A stretch of DNA of 64,000 nt from Dicaeum eximium (taxonomy: Eukaryota > Chordata > Aves > Passeriformes > Dicaeidae). Under the pieces are notes generated by a model that worked only from the letters and a program-made list of their open reading frames with translations, searched no databases and had not been told where the DNA came from. The stretch is from contig VWZP01010904.1 of assembly GCA_013396995.1 (NCBI GenBank), positions 5,654,454-5,718,453 of the forward strand, read 5' to 3'. Position numbers and translations under genes: made by a program. Shown one piece after another: positions 38,956 through 50,499 of the stretch. Numbering within the stretch: position 1 is the first letter of the stretch; every line of letters starts with the position of its first letter.

Positions 38956-41389
38956 TTGGAAACTGAAAATAGGACTCATGACTATTTTGATTAGCATTAT
39001 ATTACAAAAAAACCCCATAAATTTCAAGGCTATCCTAGAATAAGATCTGTGTAATTTCTTTTGTAATTTCTTTCCAACAGCTCTTCTGATTTTATATCCT
39101 ATCTAGTGGACTGTAATATGTTTGAGTTAAAACTATTTAAAACAAAACAGACACAAATTCATTTTACTACTCTTCTTCTGAGAGTTTTCTGGGAATTTTC
39201 CAGACAAAAGGAGAAGAATTAAACATAGGACAAAAATAGTCACATACCGATTACCTTGAGTTTTCTCTACACATAGTTTTCATTTAAAAAAATAAAATTA
39301 GATGACTGTTAGGTCATCTAGAGGATAGTAAATTAAAGAGTGAATAAACAAAGTCTTTCACAATAAAGGAAATGATGGAACACAGATTTTCTCAGCATAA
39401 CAAGGTATGGGATCTGGCCTCAGAACTCCACCACAATAGACTAAATTAAGAATAGCAGAGAACAAGTTAGAATCATACATGGTTAGGAAAAAGGTTTTGT
39501 TTATAAACCATAAAAAGAGGTATGCTATCAGTTGGAACACTACAGTATTTTGAGATCAGTTTAAACAAACTTTCTCTCAAAAAGCTTTTCCTTTCTCCAT
39601 ATGTCAACAACATATGTCTTTTAAGACCAGTTTATTGTCACTTTAACCTACAGGAATTTGTCTTACATACACACAGTAAGCAGAACAAAATCTTAGGGGT
39701 CTTTAAAACTGAAAGAGTATGAGAAGAAATGTATACTTGATTGCACTTGTATACTGGACCAGAAGATGTGCAATCCAAATCTTGATTGCAATTTGACTTA
39801 ATCTTTAGTTTCTTTAAAAATAAATACAAATAAATACACTTAGCTTCAAAAAACCAAAACCAACAAAAAAAAACCCAACAAAAATCCACACAGCAAAAAC
39901 CAACCAAACAAAAATGGAACATTTTTAGAAGTGAGTTTTATTTCTCCCATTCTCATTGAAGGCTATCAGAGTACGACCACACATTCAGGCTTTTGTCAGA
40001 GCACTTGTGCAGAATTACAATTAGTAAGTAGTGATTTTTAATTAATTATAATATTCTACTTCCTACAGACATCCCACCTTCTGAATTTGGCTAGTAAATA
40101 ATTTCTTCCCTGCATCCTAATTTCTCTAAGCCAAAAGCATTGTCTCTTCTTTTATTTGTTATAATTTGTTAATTTATAACAAATAAAATTTTCATCCTGA
40201 GTTTACTAGAACCTAACAGCCCTCAAGCCACTATTCACAAGAACAAAGGAAAATAAAGAAGAGCAGAAAAAACTGCAGCAAGCAGGTAAGTTTAGTAGTC
40301 TACAGGCCGTAGGTGGATTTCAACATATTTACTTCATTTGACTTAAACATTTAGACTGTCTGATTTCTAAATGTAGTTCTAAGGAGAATGTTCAACTTAA
40401 GACAATCTAACTGCACTTGGAATTTTATGATTTTAGAAAACTATAAAAGAAAATGCTTCCAAAAGAGAGAAGAATACTGGGAAGCTCACAACCTCACAAC
40501 CAAACAACACCATAGTGAAACATCTTCCAGTTTTATGTCATTTGTCAACAACCTGCTTTGCTATTATGGACAGGGAAATTCTCCATGGACCCCAAGAACT
40601 TTGGGAATGCATGAAACCCATCCTTTTTTTTTTTTTTAAACACAATTTTATAAAACTGCTTACAGACTTTCTAGCCTTTTAAATATCCCCTATCAATGGG
40701 CCAATTTCAGACTTACAACAATTGCTAACAGAACTCTGTACTTAGCAGTTAGATAATTTACACGTTAACCAGAAACCATCTGTAAATACCTGTAAAAATC
40801 ACTGAGACTGCTCAGATTAAGAAAGATTATTTTGAATTTTATCTGAAAACTCAAAAGACACCTACAGAATACAAGTGGAAGTTATACTTTAAAATTGTAT
40901 AAAAAGCATATATCCAAATTTTTATAAGATAAGCAATAGTGACAACATGATAAAAGTAAAGGTAGGATGCATATAAGAATCAAACACAGTCAGAAATGCA
41001 AACAACTTCTCTTGCTGTACTGGAGTAGAATCTGGCAATTTGGACCAAAACATTTCTTGTAAAAGATAATTATATTTACAGTGGAGAAAAATACAACAAG
41101 ACTGTCTCCCCAGTCAGATGCTGAGTTTTTTAATTCCCCAAATCATTTAAAATAATAGAATAATTTATGAAGGCATGTATGTTACAAAATCTAAAGGCAT
41201 GGGAATTGTGGCTTATATGTTTCCCAAATGCTTCTAAACTTAAAACTCTCTCAAAAGTAAATTCTGTTTAGGGCATGCTGACAGTTGTGTTGATCCCAGT
41301 GACCTAGTCTTAGAATTGGGAGAAAAATGGCCATCAGTGGTTTCACACAATCTAAGTATGATGCTAGAAGTACCATGAGGCAAGAGGAC
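38956..41389. other. Unique AT-rich DNA, no gene seen
   Basis: This contains A-rich simple sequence at about 39845-39912 and a poly-T run at 40624-40637. A 14-bp perfect inverted repeat lies at 40150-40163 / 40175-40188. No coding region is recognised; frames of up to 94 codons are low-complexity. Confidence 0.55.
40150..40188. repeat. AT-rich perfect inverted repeat (14-bp arms)
   Basis: 'ttttatttgttata' (40150-40163) and 'tataacaaataaaa' (40175-40188) are exact reverse complements around an 11-base spacer. In AT-rich DNA this may be chance or a decayed MITE-like palindrome. Confidence 0.75.
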
Positions 41390-41569
41390 CAACCCTGGAA
41401 CAGGCTTCCTAGAGAGGTGGTTGGTGCCCCCAGCCTGTCAGAGGCTAAGAGGAATTCAGATAATGCCCATTAATAACATGCTTTAATTTTTGGTCAGCCC
41501 TCAAGTGGTCAGGCAGTTGGACTGGGCAGTCATTGCAGATCCCCTCCAAGTGAAAATACTCTATTCTAA
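41390..41569 (+). mobile_element. CR1 LINE 3' end
   Basis: The blocks 'ggaacaggcttcctagagag' (41397-41416), 'tggtcagccctcaagtggtc' (41492-41511), 'aggcagttggactgggcagt' (41511-41530) and the end 'ctattctaat' match a CR1 3'-UTR. In the family form it contains 'aataacatgctttaacttttggtcagccctgaagtggtcaggcagttggactagatgatc'. This is a third distinct CR1 subfamily in the cluster, 5'-truncated and noncoding. Confidence 0.9.
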
Positions 41570-44500
41570 TCTAGAAATAGCATCTCTGCAGAGCTAAGTT
41601 CTCGAGACTGAATCCACTCCTTGTGTACTGTGTCCATCTCTTCACATAGCTAGCACTTACTTGCCACATCTTACTTAAGGATACAGATGCATTTTGGAAA
41701 GGACACTCAGAACCTGTGATGGCATTCAATGGGACCATCTGTTGACAGGCTGAGGGTCCTGAATCACAACTTCAATTGAATGGCATCATTGGTGTACCCT
41801 GAAACCCAGTAAACCCTAGCCTATACCTAACAAGTATAAACCTTGGTCTTCACTGATCTCAGAACTACTGAAATTCTATAGCCTCAATCACACAGAAGTA
41901 GAGGCTTTTGGCTGCCAGATCCTCCTGGATCTACCAGAAGCTGGAGTCCAGCTAGCACTGAACTACACTTGCCTTTTGCAGCTTCAAGTTCAGCATTGTG
42001 CTGGTGCAGTCCAAGGTAAAGATCAGTCTTAGATGTCTTTTTGTTTACACTATATTGTCAAATTTACATACCTCCTTTGCTGATTTCCAAGTGCAGCATC
42101 TTTACTATCTACAATGTAAGCACTCTTAATACGACTGTGCAAACAAGTACATGAATGGACCTAACAACTACAGCCCAAGGAGCACTGCAAACATGCACAA
42201 AACTATTTAATGGAGAGATGTCACCAGCATACCTGTACTGCTCTGCTACTGTGAAGTTTAAGTACCATTGACTTCACTGAAAGTAGGAACTCGACTGTTA
42301 TCCAGCAAAGTGGCTACACTGATGTACAAGATCCAACATCTCAGGATACAAAAGAAAAAGACCATCCAGTGCCTAAACTTGCTGAAGTTTATATCCAACT
42401 TACAGTCTTTCATTGAAAAAGTAGAGAAAAATACTGGAAGCCTAAGAACAGAAATACCAATTCCTTTCTTTTATCTTTTCAAGGTCTTCTATTTTACTAC
42501 CTGAAAATACAACCTGCCTGCCTGCAATTATGTAACAAATTCTACTTGAACGCAGAAAGCATCACATTCCCACAATGATTGATGACAGATGTCCAATCAT
42601 GTTCTTGTTACTGGGTGGGATCAGCAAAGCAGCTGCCAAAGGCCATAGGCAAAACCAAAGGAAAGAACAATGCAAATTCACAATTAGGGAGTCTCTGGGG
42701 TGTGGGAGGAGAAAGATTTGGGCATCTGCAGAGTATTGCAAACCTGGTTTCATTTTGGAGAGAAAAAAAGCCTCATGCACTTTTAAGTTCTGGACCAATT
42801 TTTTTGTCCCACAGCTATTCTTTAGAACCCATAGGTCACTGTATCAACTGTCATATGTTTCCCACATTGGACAGCCTGGACCTTTTCCATCAGCTGCAAG
42901 AAATTTCCAACGTATCTGGTATAGGCTTTTGTCATCAGCTGCTATGAGCCTCTGTGCATAATGACTATCAATTCTTTCCATTGGCTGCTATGCTCTTTGC
43001 AGACCCTAGTGAATCTCTCTTAGCAACTACAGCAGCCTTTCACAATATGTAATTAAATTAACATTTATAGAGAGCATAAACCCTGTAACAAAGAAGAAGT
43101 TTTAGTTAGCCCTTCCCCATTTTTCCTTGCTCCCTTATGTGATGCTGTAGGAGAGACTGCTCTGACTGAACACTAATCAGCAAAAACAAAGGAAATCATC
43201 ACTTCAATCAGTTCCTAAACTGGTTGATTTTATACAGAAATAAAATGCTGAAGGAAAAGTAGAATGCACCTGGAACGAGTGGCTAAGGTTAGGGTGAGGG
43301 TGCTTTTTTTTTTTTTTTCCCCACAATGTTTGCAGATCCTTCCATCTCAAAATTCTAGCTGCACTATAGCCTCAGGCTGTGATTCCACAACAGTTAACAT
43401 CAACCTGAAATGTCACCCTTGGAGTCCCTCTCCCTTGCTCTGTTTCAGGAAATAAACTAGCAGGAGACTGTCCTTATAAGAGAAAACAAGACAAGTAAAA
43501 AACATTTGCTGATTTTCCATGCCTGAGCTTGCTCATCACAGATGAGATGAGCATCAGTGTCAACAGAACAGATTAAGGGAAAGAGCTGCATCACAATCCT
43601 GGGGCCAAGGCAGGCAGGACCACAAAAGTGCTGACACAGCTTGGCTTCAGATGCAACAGAAGTGCTGCTGCTTGTATGGTTTTTTGTTAGAAATTTTATA
43701 CTGCCACTACACTGAAGATCTAGTCTGCTTTATACTCTGAAACCCACAAAACTCTGAAGATACCTCAGGGGTATCACCACAAAGCTCTTGGTGAGATCTA
43801 CAAAACCTGTTTTAGTTGGTTGGTGATGAAATTTAGGTGTACCAATACAAACTGAAAAGAACTTTGGGAAAAATATAATCAAGATCCACTTTATGAATGA
43901 AAAAGCATGTTCACAGCTGAATTAAAAACTGTATACATAATTACATTAAATGGCTATTTTCAGAACAATTCATAAAAGGAATGTAATTTTCTCTATGAAC
44001 AAGTAAAAAATACATAGGTAGTCATTGATGCTCTGACTAAAATAATGTTTTATCAGAAGAGACATAAATAGGAATGAAGAAAAAATGGAAGTGAGTAAAA
44101 ATCAGAATTATTCCATTTATATAGAAGAATAATAGCTAAAAGATAAGTAAACTAAATATTCATAGCATTATTTTAAAAATAAACATATCCTTAAGAATAA
44201 ACAATTTAGTATTTTACACATCTGTGAAGCGATACTGGCTTTTTGCATCTAAGTTATAAAAGAAAGCTGAGTGTTAACAATTAATTGTGAGATTTTTAAC
44301 TACCACTTACCTTTGCCTAACATACAGTAAAAAGAAAATGTCTACCTTGGGTAGTTTCCTAATGATGGTGAGGGAATAATTATTCTGCTTCACTGTCATG
44401 GTTCAAATCTCAGAGCTCAGGTAAAGATTTAAATTAATTTAGGCTACCTTTTAGTTGCATTTAAAATAATACACCTAGTAATTAAGATAACAAACCACTG

Positions 44501-47500
44501 CAGAATTACATAGAGAATGTGATTCCTTTTGTTTAAGATTTTAAGACTATACAGAAAAAAGCTGGCATTGAAGACTTCTATAGAACAATCTCAAAATGCA
44601 CCTGTTTTGATATTGCAGGTTTATTTAACAAAATATATCTTATTCACTAGAAAAAAATTTGGACATAATCAACCTCTGAAGGTTTTAATGCTAAATAAAA
44701 ACATTTATAATGAGATTACATGATAAAAAAAGACCAGGGTAGACAATTAGAAGACTTCATGTGTTTACATATCCCTACCTACATAAGCTGTTACACATTA
44801 ATTGTGCCTTCAAAGAAGTAGTTCAGAATACTAAGAAAGACTACTATTAGGTAGGAAGGAGGGGGAAAGCCATACTCTATGAAAAACACATGTTAATTTT
44901 ATAATACTGGTCTCAAATTGGTCTAAGAAAACATAAATGGAAAGTAGATCAAAATCTTGAGAAAAATTAATTAACTTGATTATCTTGAAAGCTAAACTCC
45001 AAACTCCAGAGAAACAAAGACATAAAAATAGAAAATTATCACAAAGGTCTTAGGTAACTGTAGGTTTGAATGCACATGCACTTTAGACAAAAGGCTGAGT
45101 CAACAGAGCATAAAGGTCTCATATTGTAAATTTCATATTAAATATACAGATACAACAATAAATATCAAAAGTTGGTGAGTTTATCCCAAATGCTTAATAG
45201 TTGAATATCTGCTACACAACCAACCTGAAGAAACATTTTGTCAACTTTATTTTAGCATTAACAGCTTTCGTCAGCAAAAGTGAAAATGACTCACTGCTCA
45301 AAGCAAAATGTAGGAACTTGTGGAAAAAAGAGATCTAAAGCAATGAGGTAGTCATAGTTAACAGCAAGCCTGTAAGAATAAAAGTCCAAGACTGAAGGTC
45401 CAAGAAAGGATAACTGCATTCAGTAAATATGCAGCTAGAGCCTTGTTTTAACAAAAACATTCCAAAAAGTCTAGCTCAGGAAAAAAACCAAAAACCACCA
45501 ACCCTAAAACAACCTCATTCAAAGCTATCCAGGTTGTGATCTTGCCAATATTCTGTTTTACTAAGTAGAAAGTCTTCCATGGTAAGGTTAATATCCCACT
45601 GAGTATGCTACAGGAGGATATTAATTTCAGAAATAATTTCCTGCTACTACTTGTTTGACTACTAAGTTTGCAGATTAGTCTGCTTTATTTGCCTCTCTAT
45701 TTCATGAGTTTTCTGCTTTCAAATTAATTTGCAAATGTAACCAAACACTAAAACAGCTTTCACATGCTGATGATGTTTGTGTCAACAAGTTAAAAGAAAC
45801 TGCATATAATTTCATAATCAACCATAGACTCTGGTTCTGTATTGTATTTTGGAATTACATCCACTGTGTTACTTCACTTTAAGAGAATTCACCAGTTGAA
45901 AAAATTGAAACTGAGCTCTTTTACAAGGTTGAAAAATGACAAGATTATATTATTTTTTTCAGTCAATGGTTTTTTCAGTCAAAGAAAGGGAAAGTGTCAC
46001 ATCATTATATCCCAGTCTTTTTTGTTACTTGTACAAATTATTTTAATTTAAAAACCTGAATATTTTTTAGGGTTTTGTTGATATAATGTGCTTAAATTCC
46101 ATAAGATAATAGGTAAATTTTAATTTCAAAACACCATTTTTTAAAAACACAAATAAATCATTTCACTTAAAATAATTTCACTTAAAATCATTTCATTGTT
46201 GTGAAACATAGGCATTAAAATACATATATGATATTAAACATGTGACAAAGAATTAAGGGTATTATAATAGCAATTGTACCTTTTATTAAATAGTCACAGT
46301 GAATCTGTGAACTGCTTTATCAATGGATCATTGATAAGAACAAGTAGTTAATGTAATAAACTTCAACTTCCTAATTTTAGAAAATCAGCTGTTTACTCCT
46401 TCTGAAAAGTTTAGCCCAGTCAGCTACTTCACAATAAAATACATTGATATCAGGGACAGAAGAGTGAGAATTAATCCTCTGTGTCCCTTCTTTTCCTCTC
46501 ATCCTCCTTATAAGCTTTTGTTTCCATACTGGTTATAAACAGCTACTAATGATCTCCAGCAAAGAGTACTAAGCACTTGCCACTCAATATCCAGGTTCCT
46601 TCATGCATAAAATGCACATGAATAATGTGGTAAATAATTATTGAAATGTATCAAAAATCTTTATATTTTTTCAGTGTTTCTTGGACTTTATGAAATGTAC
46701 TGTATTCACCCAGCTCAGTGCAGAAGTTGACAGACAAGTCCCCTCAGACTATATGTGTCCTAAGAAAATCTGCTTTCATCTGTTAAATCTGAATACTACG
46801 CAATGGCAATGGTGTTGTTCCATTTTTTAATAAGTTGAATATTCCAATTGATGGTTTGTAACCTCACAAATTCCATTCTGTCACATAAAAAGAAATTCAA
46901 ATAAAATTAGTCTTCAGGTATTAGTTTCTCCCCAAACTGCTTTTTTATGCAGCAGCTTATAGACAAATACATTACTCATCTCTTTCATGAAAGTAAGTAC
47001 AGAAAAAATGGTCCTCACATAGACACTTATATTTTATAATATTCTGTTTTCTTTCAAAATCCAGAATAATGTTTTCTGAGAATAGAAGCCTTTTTCATAA
47101 ACAGAAGTTATATCAAAACATTTCATCATGTATATACCATTTTACTAATTAAAAATGTATTCAATAAATAGACTTGCATGTATTATTCAAACGATGCAGT
47201 ATGTTTACCTTCACTGCACAAAGGTCAAATAGGGAAAGTAAAGCATCTTTTTTTTTTTGTCACTTTATTTTAATAAGCTCATTAGTATTTAGCTAGAGTG
47301 CTGAGAAAAATATGTAGATTTTCCCCAAAGCTGTTTGACATGTTACTATCTTGCTTTAATCCATTTTTCTTACCTTCAATTTCTTTCTTAATTTAGAAGG
47401 AGAAAAACCTGCGATTTGCACATTATGGAATTTTCTAGCAAACTGAAGCAAACTGCATTTGATCTAGATTTCATTCTGGTTTTTCCTTACCTGACATGCA

Positions 47501-49903
47501 ACAGGATTACCAAGCAAAAAACCCCATCTAAATAGACTTCTGATAAGATGACAGTCAGACTTATGTTCTGCCAAGCAATCAATAATCTGACCCAAATGAC
47601 AGGTGTCACAAACACACCAACTCTTGCTTTTAAAGCATGTCCCTGGACTAAAATGGACTGAACATTTTAGCTAAGAGCAATTAATGAGAGCAGTAAGAAA
47701 ATATCCAAGAAGTCCTTTAATGATACATTCAAAGATATCCAAATTCAGTAAAATTTTGCTACCCTACTCATTTTTAGTTTCCTTAAGAGAAGATGTTTTG
47801 AATTCAACAGATATATTTGTTCTTGCTTTTCTTTATGGAGTCACAAAACAAAATTGTTTCATTCAAATTGTTCAACAAACACAATATTTCAATAACATTG
47901 GGAAGAGATTCTAAACTGTTATTTCTTGGGTACAATTCTTATCTGAATGAGATTTGTTCCAAATTCTCTCCTCTGCAAGGAAGGTGAGGATGTGGTCCAT
48001 ATCACTTCAGACCTCTGAGATTCTCCCACACGTCTAGAGGGAGAATTTTGTGACATAGTGTTCTCAGCTAATTTATACAAATTGTTTTATTTTTTAATAC
48101 AAATGCAAATGAAGATATGTCACTCATTAAGGGAGTACATACATATCAAATCTCTCGTATGCTTTTTTATTTATGTAAACATCTAAGTTAAACTGCATCA
48201 AGAATTGAAACATGGGGGCACTGAGCTGACTGGAAATTCTTTTTGAAACAGGATTCTGGGCAAAGATGAGAAGGATCTGAGACCTCATTCACAGCATAAA
48301 TGCTCCTTTCTTTCTTAAAGAGCATGCTAACATCCCTCCTTTTTTGTTGCAGTTTTACAAATTCCTAGGAAAACCTGCACACAAAGTTATCTCTTCTTGG
48401 AAAATTCTGGTGTCTTCCTGAGAGGTGAGCTGAAATTTCCCAAAATAGAATGGAATCTCCAAGTTCCACATTTCAGTTGCATGACATGACATGACAGCAA
48501 CTATTTAGCTTCAGTTGCTAAAAGGAAAAGGGTAAACACTTCCCAAAAAATAACACTACAATTTCAAATTCTGTTAACTGAGTAGTCTTGATAATACCAG
48601 AAGCAACTTTCTGGCAATTTCCAGCAGATCTGTCATTCATTACAATGTTCTTACCCAGTTCTAATATTCAGCAGTGCTATATTCTCAGGCTTGCACTTAC
48701 TTCTTAGTATCTTGATCATCAATAATTGCATGAAGAAGTGACAGTTTTACATGATATCCTGCATATCCAACTACAAGCTTTTATGCAGTTTATACAGAAA
48801 TGCTTCCAAATCTAGCTGCTAACATTAAACTCTTGTTTAATCACTCTTTATCTTTGTTCTAGCTTTCGCCTAATATGCCAATTATTTTAAAATAGTGTTT
48901 AACAAATTATCTTCTGAATTCTATTTCAAACTGTTTAGTGTAGCTAATATACTGTGTCAAATAGTTAACAGCAGCTGCAACATGCTCTGCTTCTGTATAA
49001 ATTTCATGCCCTGGATTGGAAAGCAAAATAAAAATGTCCTTTTTTCCTGAAGAGTTTTATTTAGAAACTAGTCCATACTCATAAATGTGTACCTTAAAAA
49101 CTGCAGAATTGATTTAATTTTCTTTCTTCTTTTATTTTCTTCTTTCTAATATGTCAGTCTGTGAGCTCCAGATCTAGTCTGTGCCCACTGCTGTTTATGG
49201 CTCTTGCTTGGCAGTAGCAGAATGAAGCTACTTGACTTGGGGCTTCAGGTTGGAAGCAGTGTTTTATATGAGCAGTCCTTCAGCCTGTGGGGTCCTAATT
49301 ATATCTGAGACCCTGAGTGGGATATAGCCCAATATTAATATCAATTGCTTATACACCTTTAAAAAATCCCTTCCTCTTGGCAGATTCAACAGAGAAGCAA
49401 AGAGCAAGTTCAGCATTAAAGTAGGAATAGTTCTTTTCAGGAGGACATTAAGACAATGAGGAGACTGTTAAACTCACCACAGTTTGAAATTACAGAAGGA
49501 TAAAAATTTGAACTAGTTTCCAAAGCATCAGCTTTTGACTCATAATAAATATGCTTGAAAAGGGATTTATTATATTGCAGTTAATCTTCTAAGTGCTATA
49601 TTTGCTCACAAGGCAATCTGATAAAATTTATGATAAGAGGGCAATGCTAGGTTAACTGAAGGGAAGACATTAGCTATTAAGACCCTGTATAAAACCATCT
49701 GTGAGATCATAGGGAAGTGGGGAAAAATCATCAAATTAAATGATTTATACCTAATTTCTTATTGGAATTACCATTGACAATTGTCCTTCATATTCCAGGA
49801 TAATTTTGAGGGAAATAATGAGAGATTAATTGAGAGATACAAAAATCCAATATTTTCTTTTAAACAGTTTTCTTGTCAGGTATTCTTGTTTCCACACAAC
49901 TTC
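41570..49903. other. Unique AT-rich DNA, no gene seen
   Basis: A GC-richer part at about 41600-42260 and another near 43480-43800 have no assignable repeat or exon. Overlapping frames at 42575-42961 (128 and 122 codons in two frames of the same strand) cannot both be real and neither has a known motif. Poly-T lies near 43304-43318. A 15-bp imperfect tandem motif ('atcatttcacttaaa') is at about 46157-46197. Confidence 0.5.
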
Positions 49904-49908
49904 AAAGT
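49904..49908. repeat. 5' target-site duplication of the solo LTR (AAAGT)
   Basis: AAAGT lies directly before the LTR's first TG and is repeated exactly at 50495-50499 after the terminal CA. A 5-bp duplication agrees with ERVL-type integrases. Confidence 0.8.
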
Positions 49909-50494
49909 TGTGCTGTTTTGGCCGGGGTAGGGTTAACTTTCTTTAGAGTAGCCAGTACGGATTTTTGCTGAACACAGGGTAATTGATAATATAGAGATGT
50001 TCTGTTATTGCTGAGCAGGGCTTACACAGAGCCAAGGCCTTTTCTGCTTCTTGGGCTGCCAGGCTGGTGAGGAAACTGGGAGTGAATGGGAGGTTGGAAG
50101 GTGACACAGCCAGGGCAGGTGGCTCCAACTGACCACAGGGACATTCCAGACCACAAGACATTATGCTCAGTATACAAAGTGAGGGGAAGAAGGAGGAAAG
50201 GGAGGACATTTGGGGTGGTGGTGCTTGTCTTACCAAGTAATCAATATGTGTCATGGCTCCCTGCTCTCCTGGAGATGGCTCAACATCAACCTGCCTATGG
50301 GAAGCACTGAATTAATTCTTTGTTTTTCTTTGCTTATGTGTGCACAGTTTTTGCATTCCCTATTAAACTGTCTTTATCTCAAACCACAAGTTTTCCAGCT
50401 TTCACCCTCCTGATTCTCTCCCCACTGCTGCTGGTGGGGCAGTGAGGATGTGGCCGTGTGGGGCTTGATTGTCAGCTGAGGCAAAACCACGACA
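49909..50494 (+). mobile_element. Solo LTR of an ERVL-like endogenous retrovirus
   Basis: This is a 586-bp element that begins TGTGCTGTTTTGG and ends CAAAACCACGACA, with TG...CA termini that are imperfect inverted repeats of each other. It is flanked by AAAGT on both sides. Internal hallmarks fit a common avian LTR: 'gaacacagggtaattgataa' (49970-49989), 'gggcttacacagagccaagg' (50018-50037), a TATA-like 'tatacaaa' (50171-50178) and an 'attaaa' polyadenylation-type signal (50362-50367) in the R region. GC-rich U5 'tggggcttgattgtcagctg' lies at 50459-50478. There is no gag, pol or env sequence on either side, so it most likely arose by recombination between the two LTRs of a former provirus. It could still carry promoter or enhancer activity. 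Exact subfamily not assigned. Confidence 0.92.
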
Positions 50495-50499
50495 AAAGT
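50495..50499. repeat. 3' target-site duplication of the solo LTR (AAAGT)
   Basis: An exact copy of the five bases at 49904-49908, immediately after the LTR's terminal CA. Confidence 0.8.

Noticed and set aside
42240..42300. Possible ancient repeat wording 'accattgacttcactgaaag'
   Set aside because: Only about 20 bases resemble a common amniote repeat; too short to call.
42575..42961. Two overlapping plus-strand frames of 128 and 122 codons
   Set aside because: They share the same DNA in different frames, neither shows a known motif, and no flanking splice sites are convincing.
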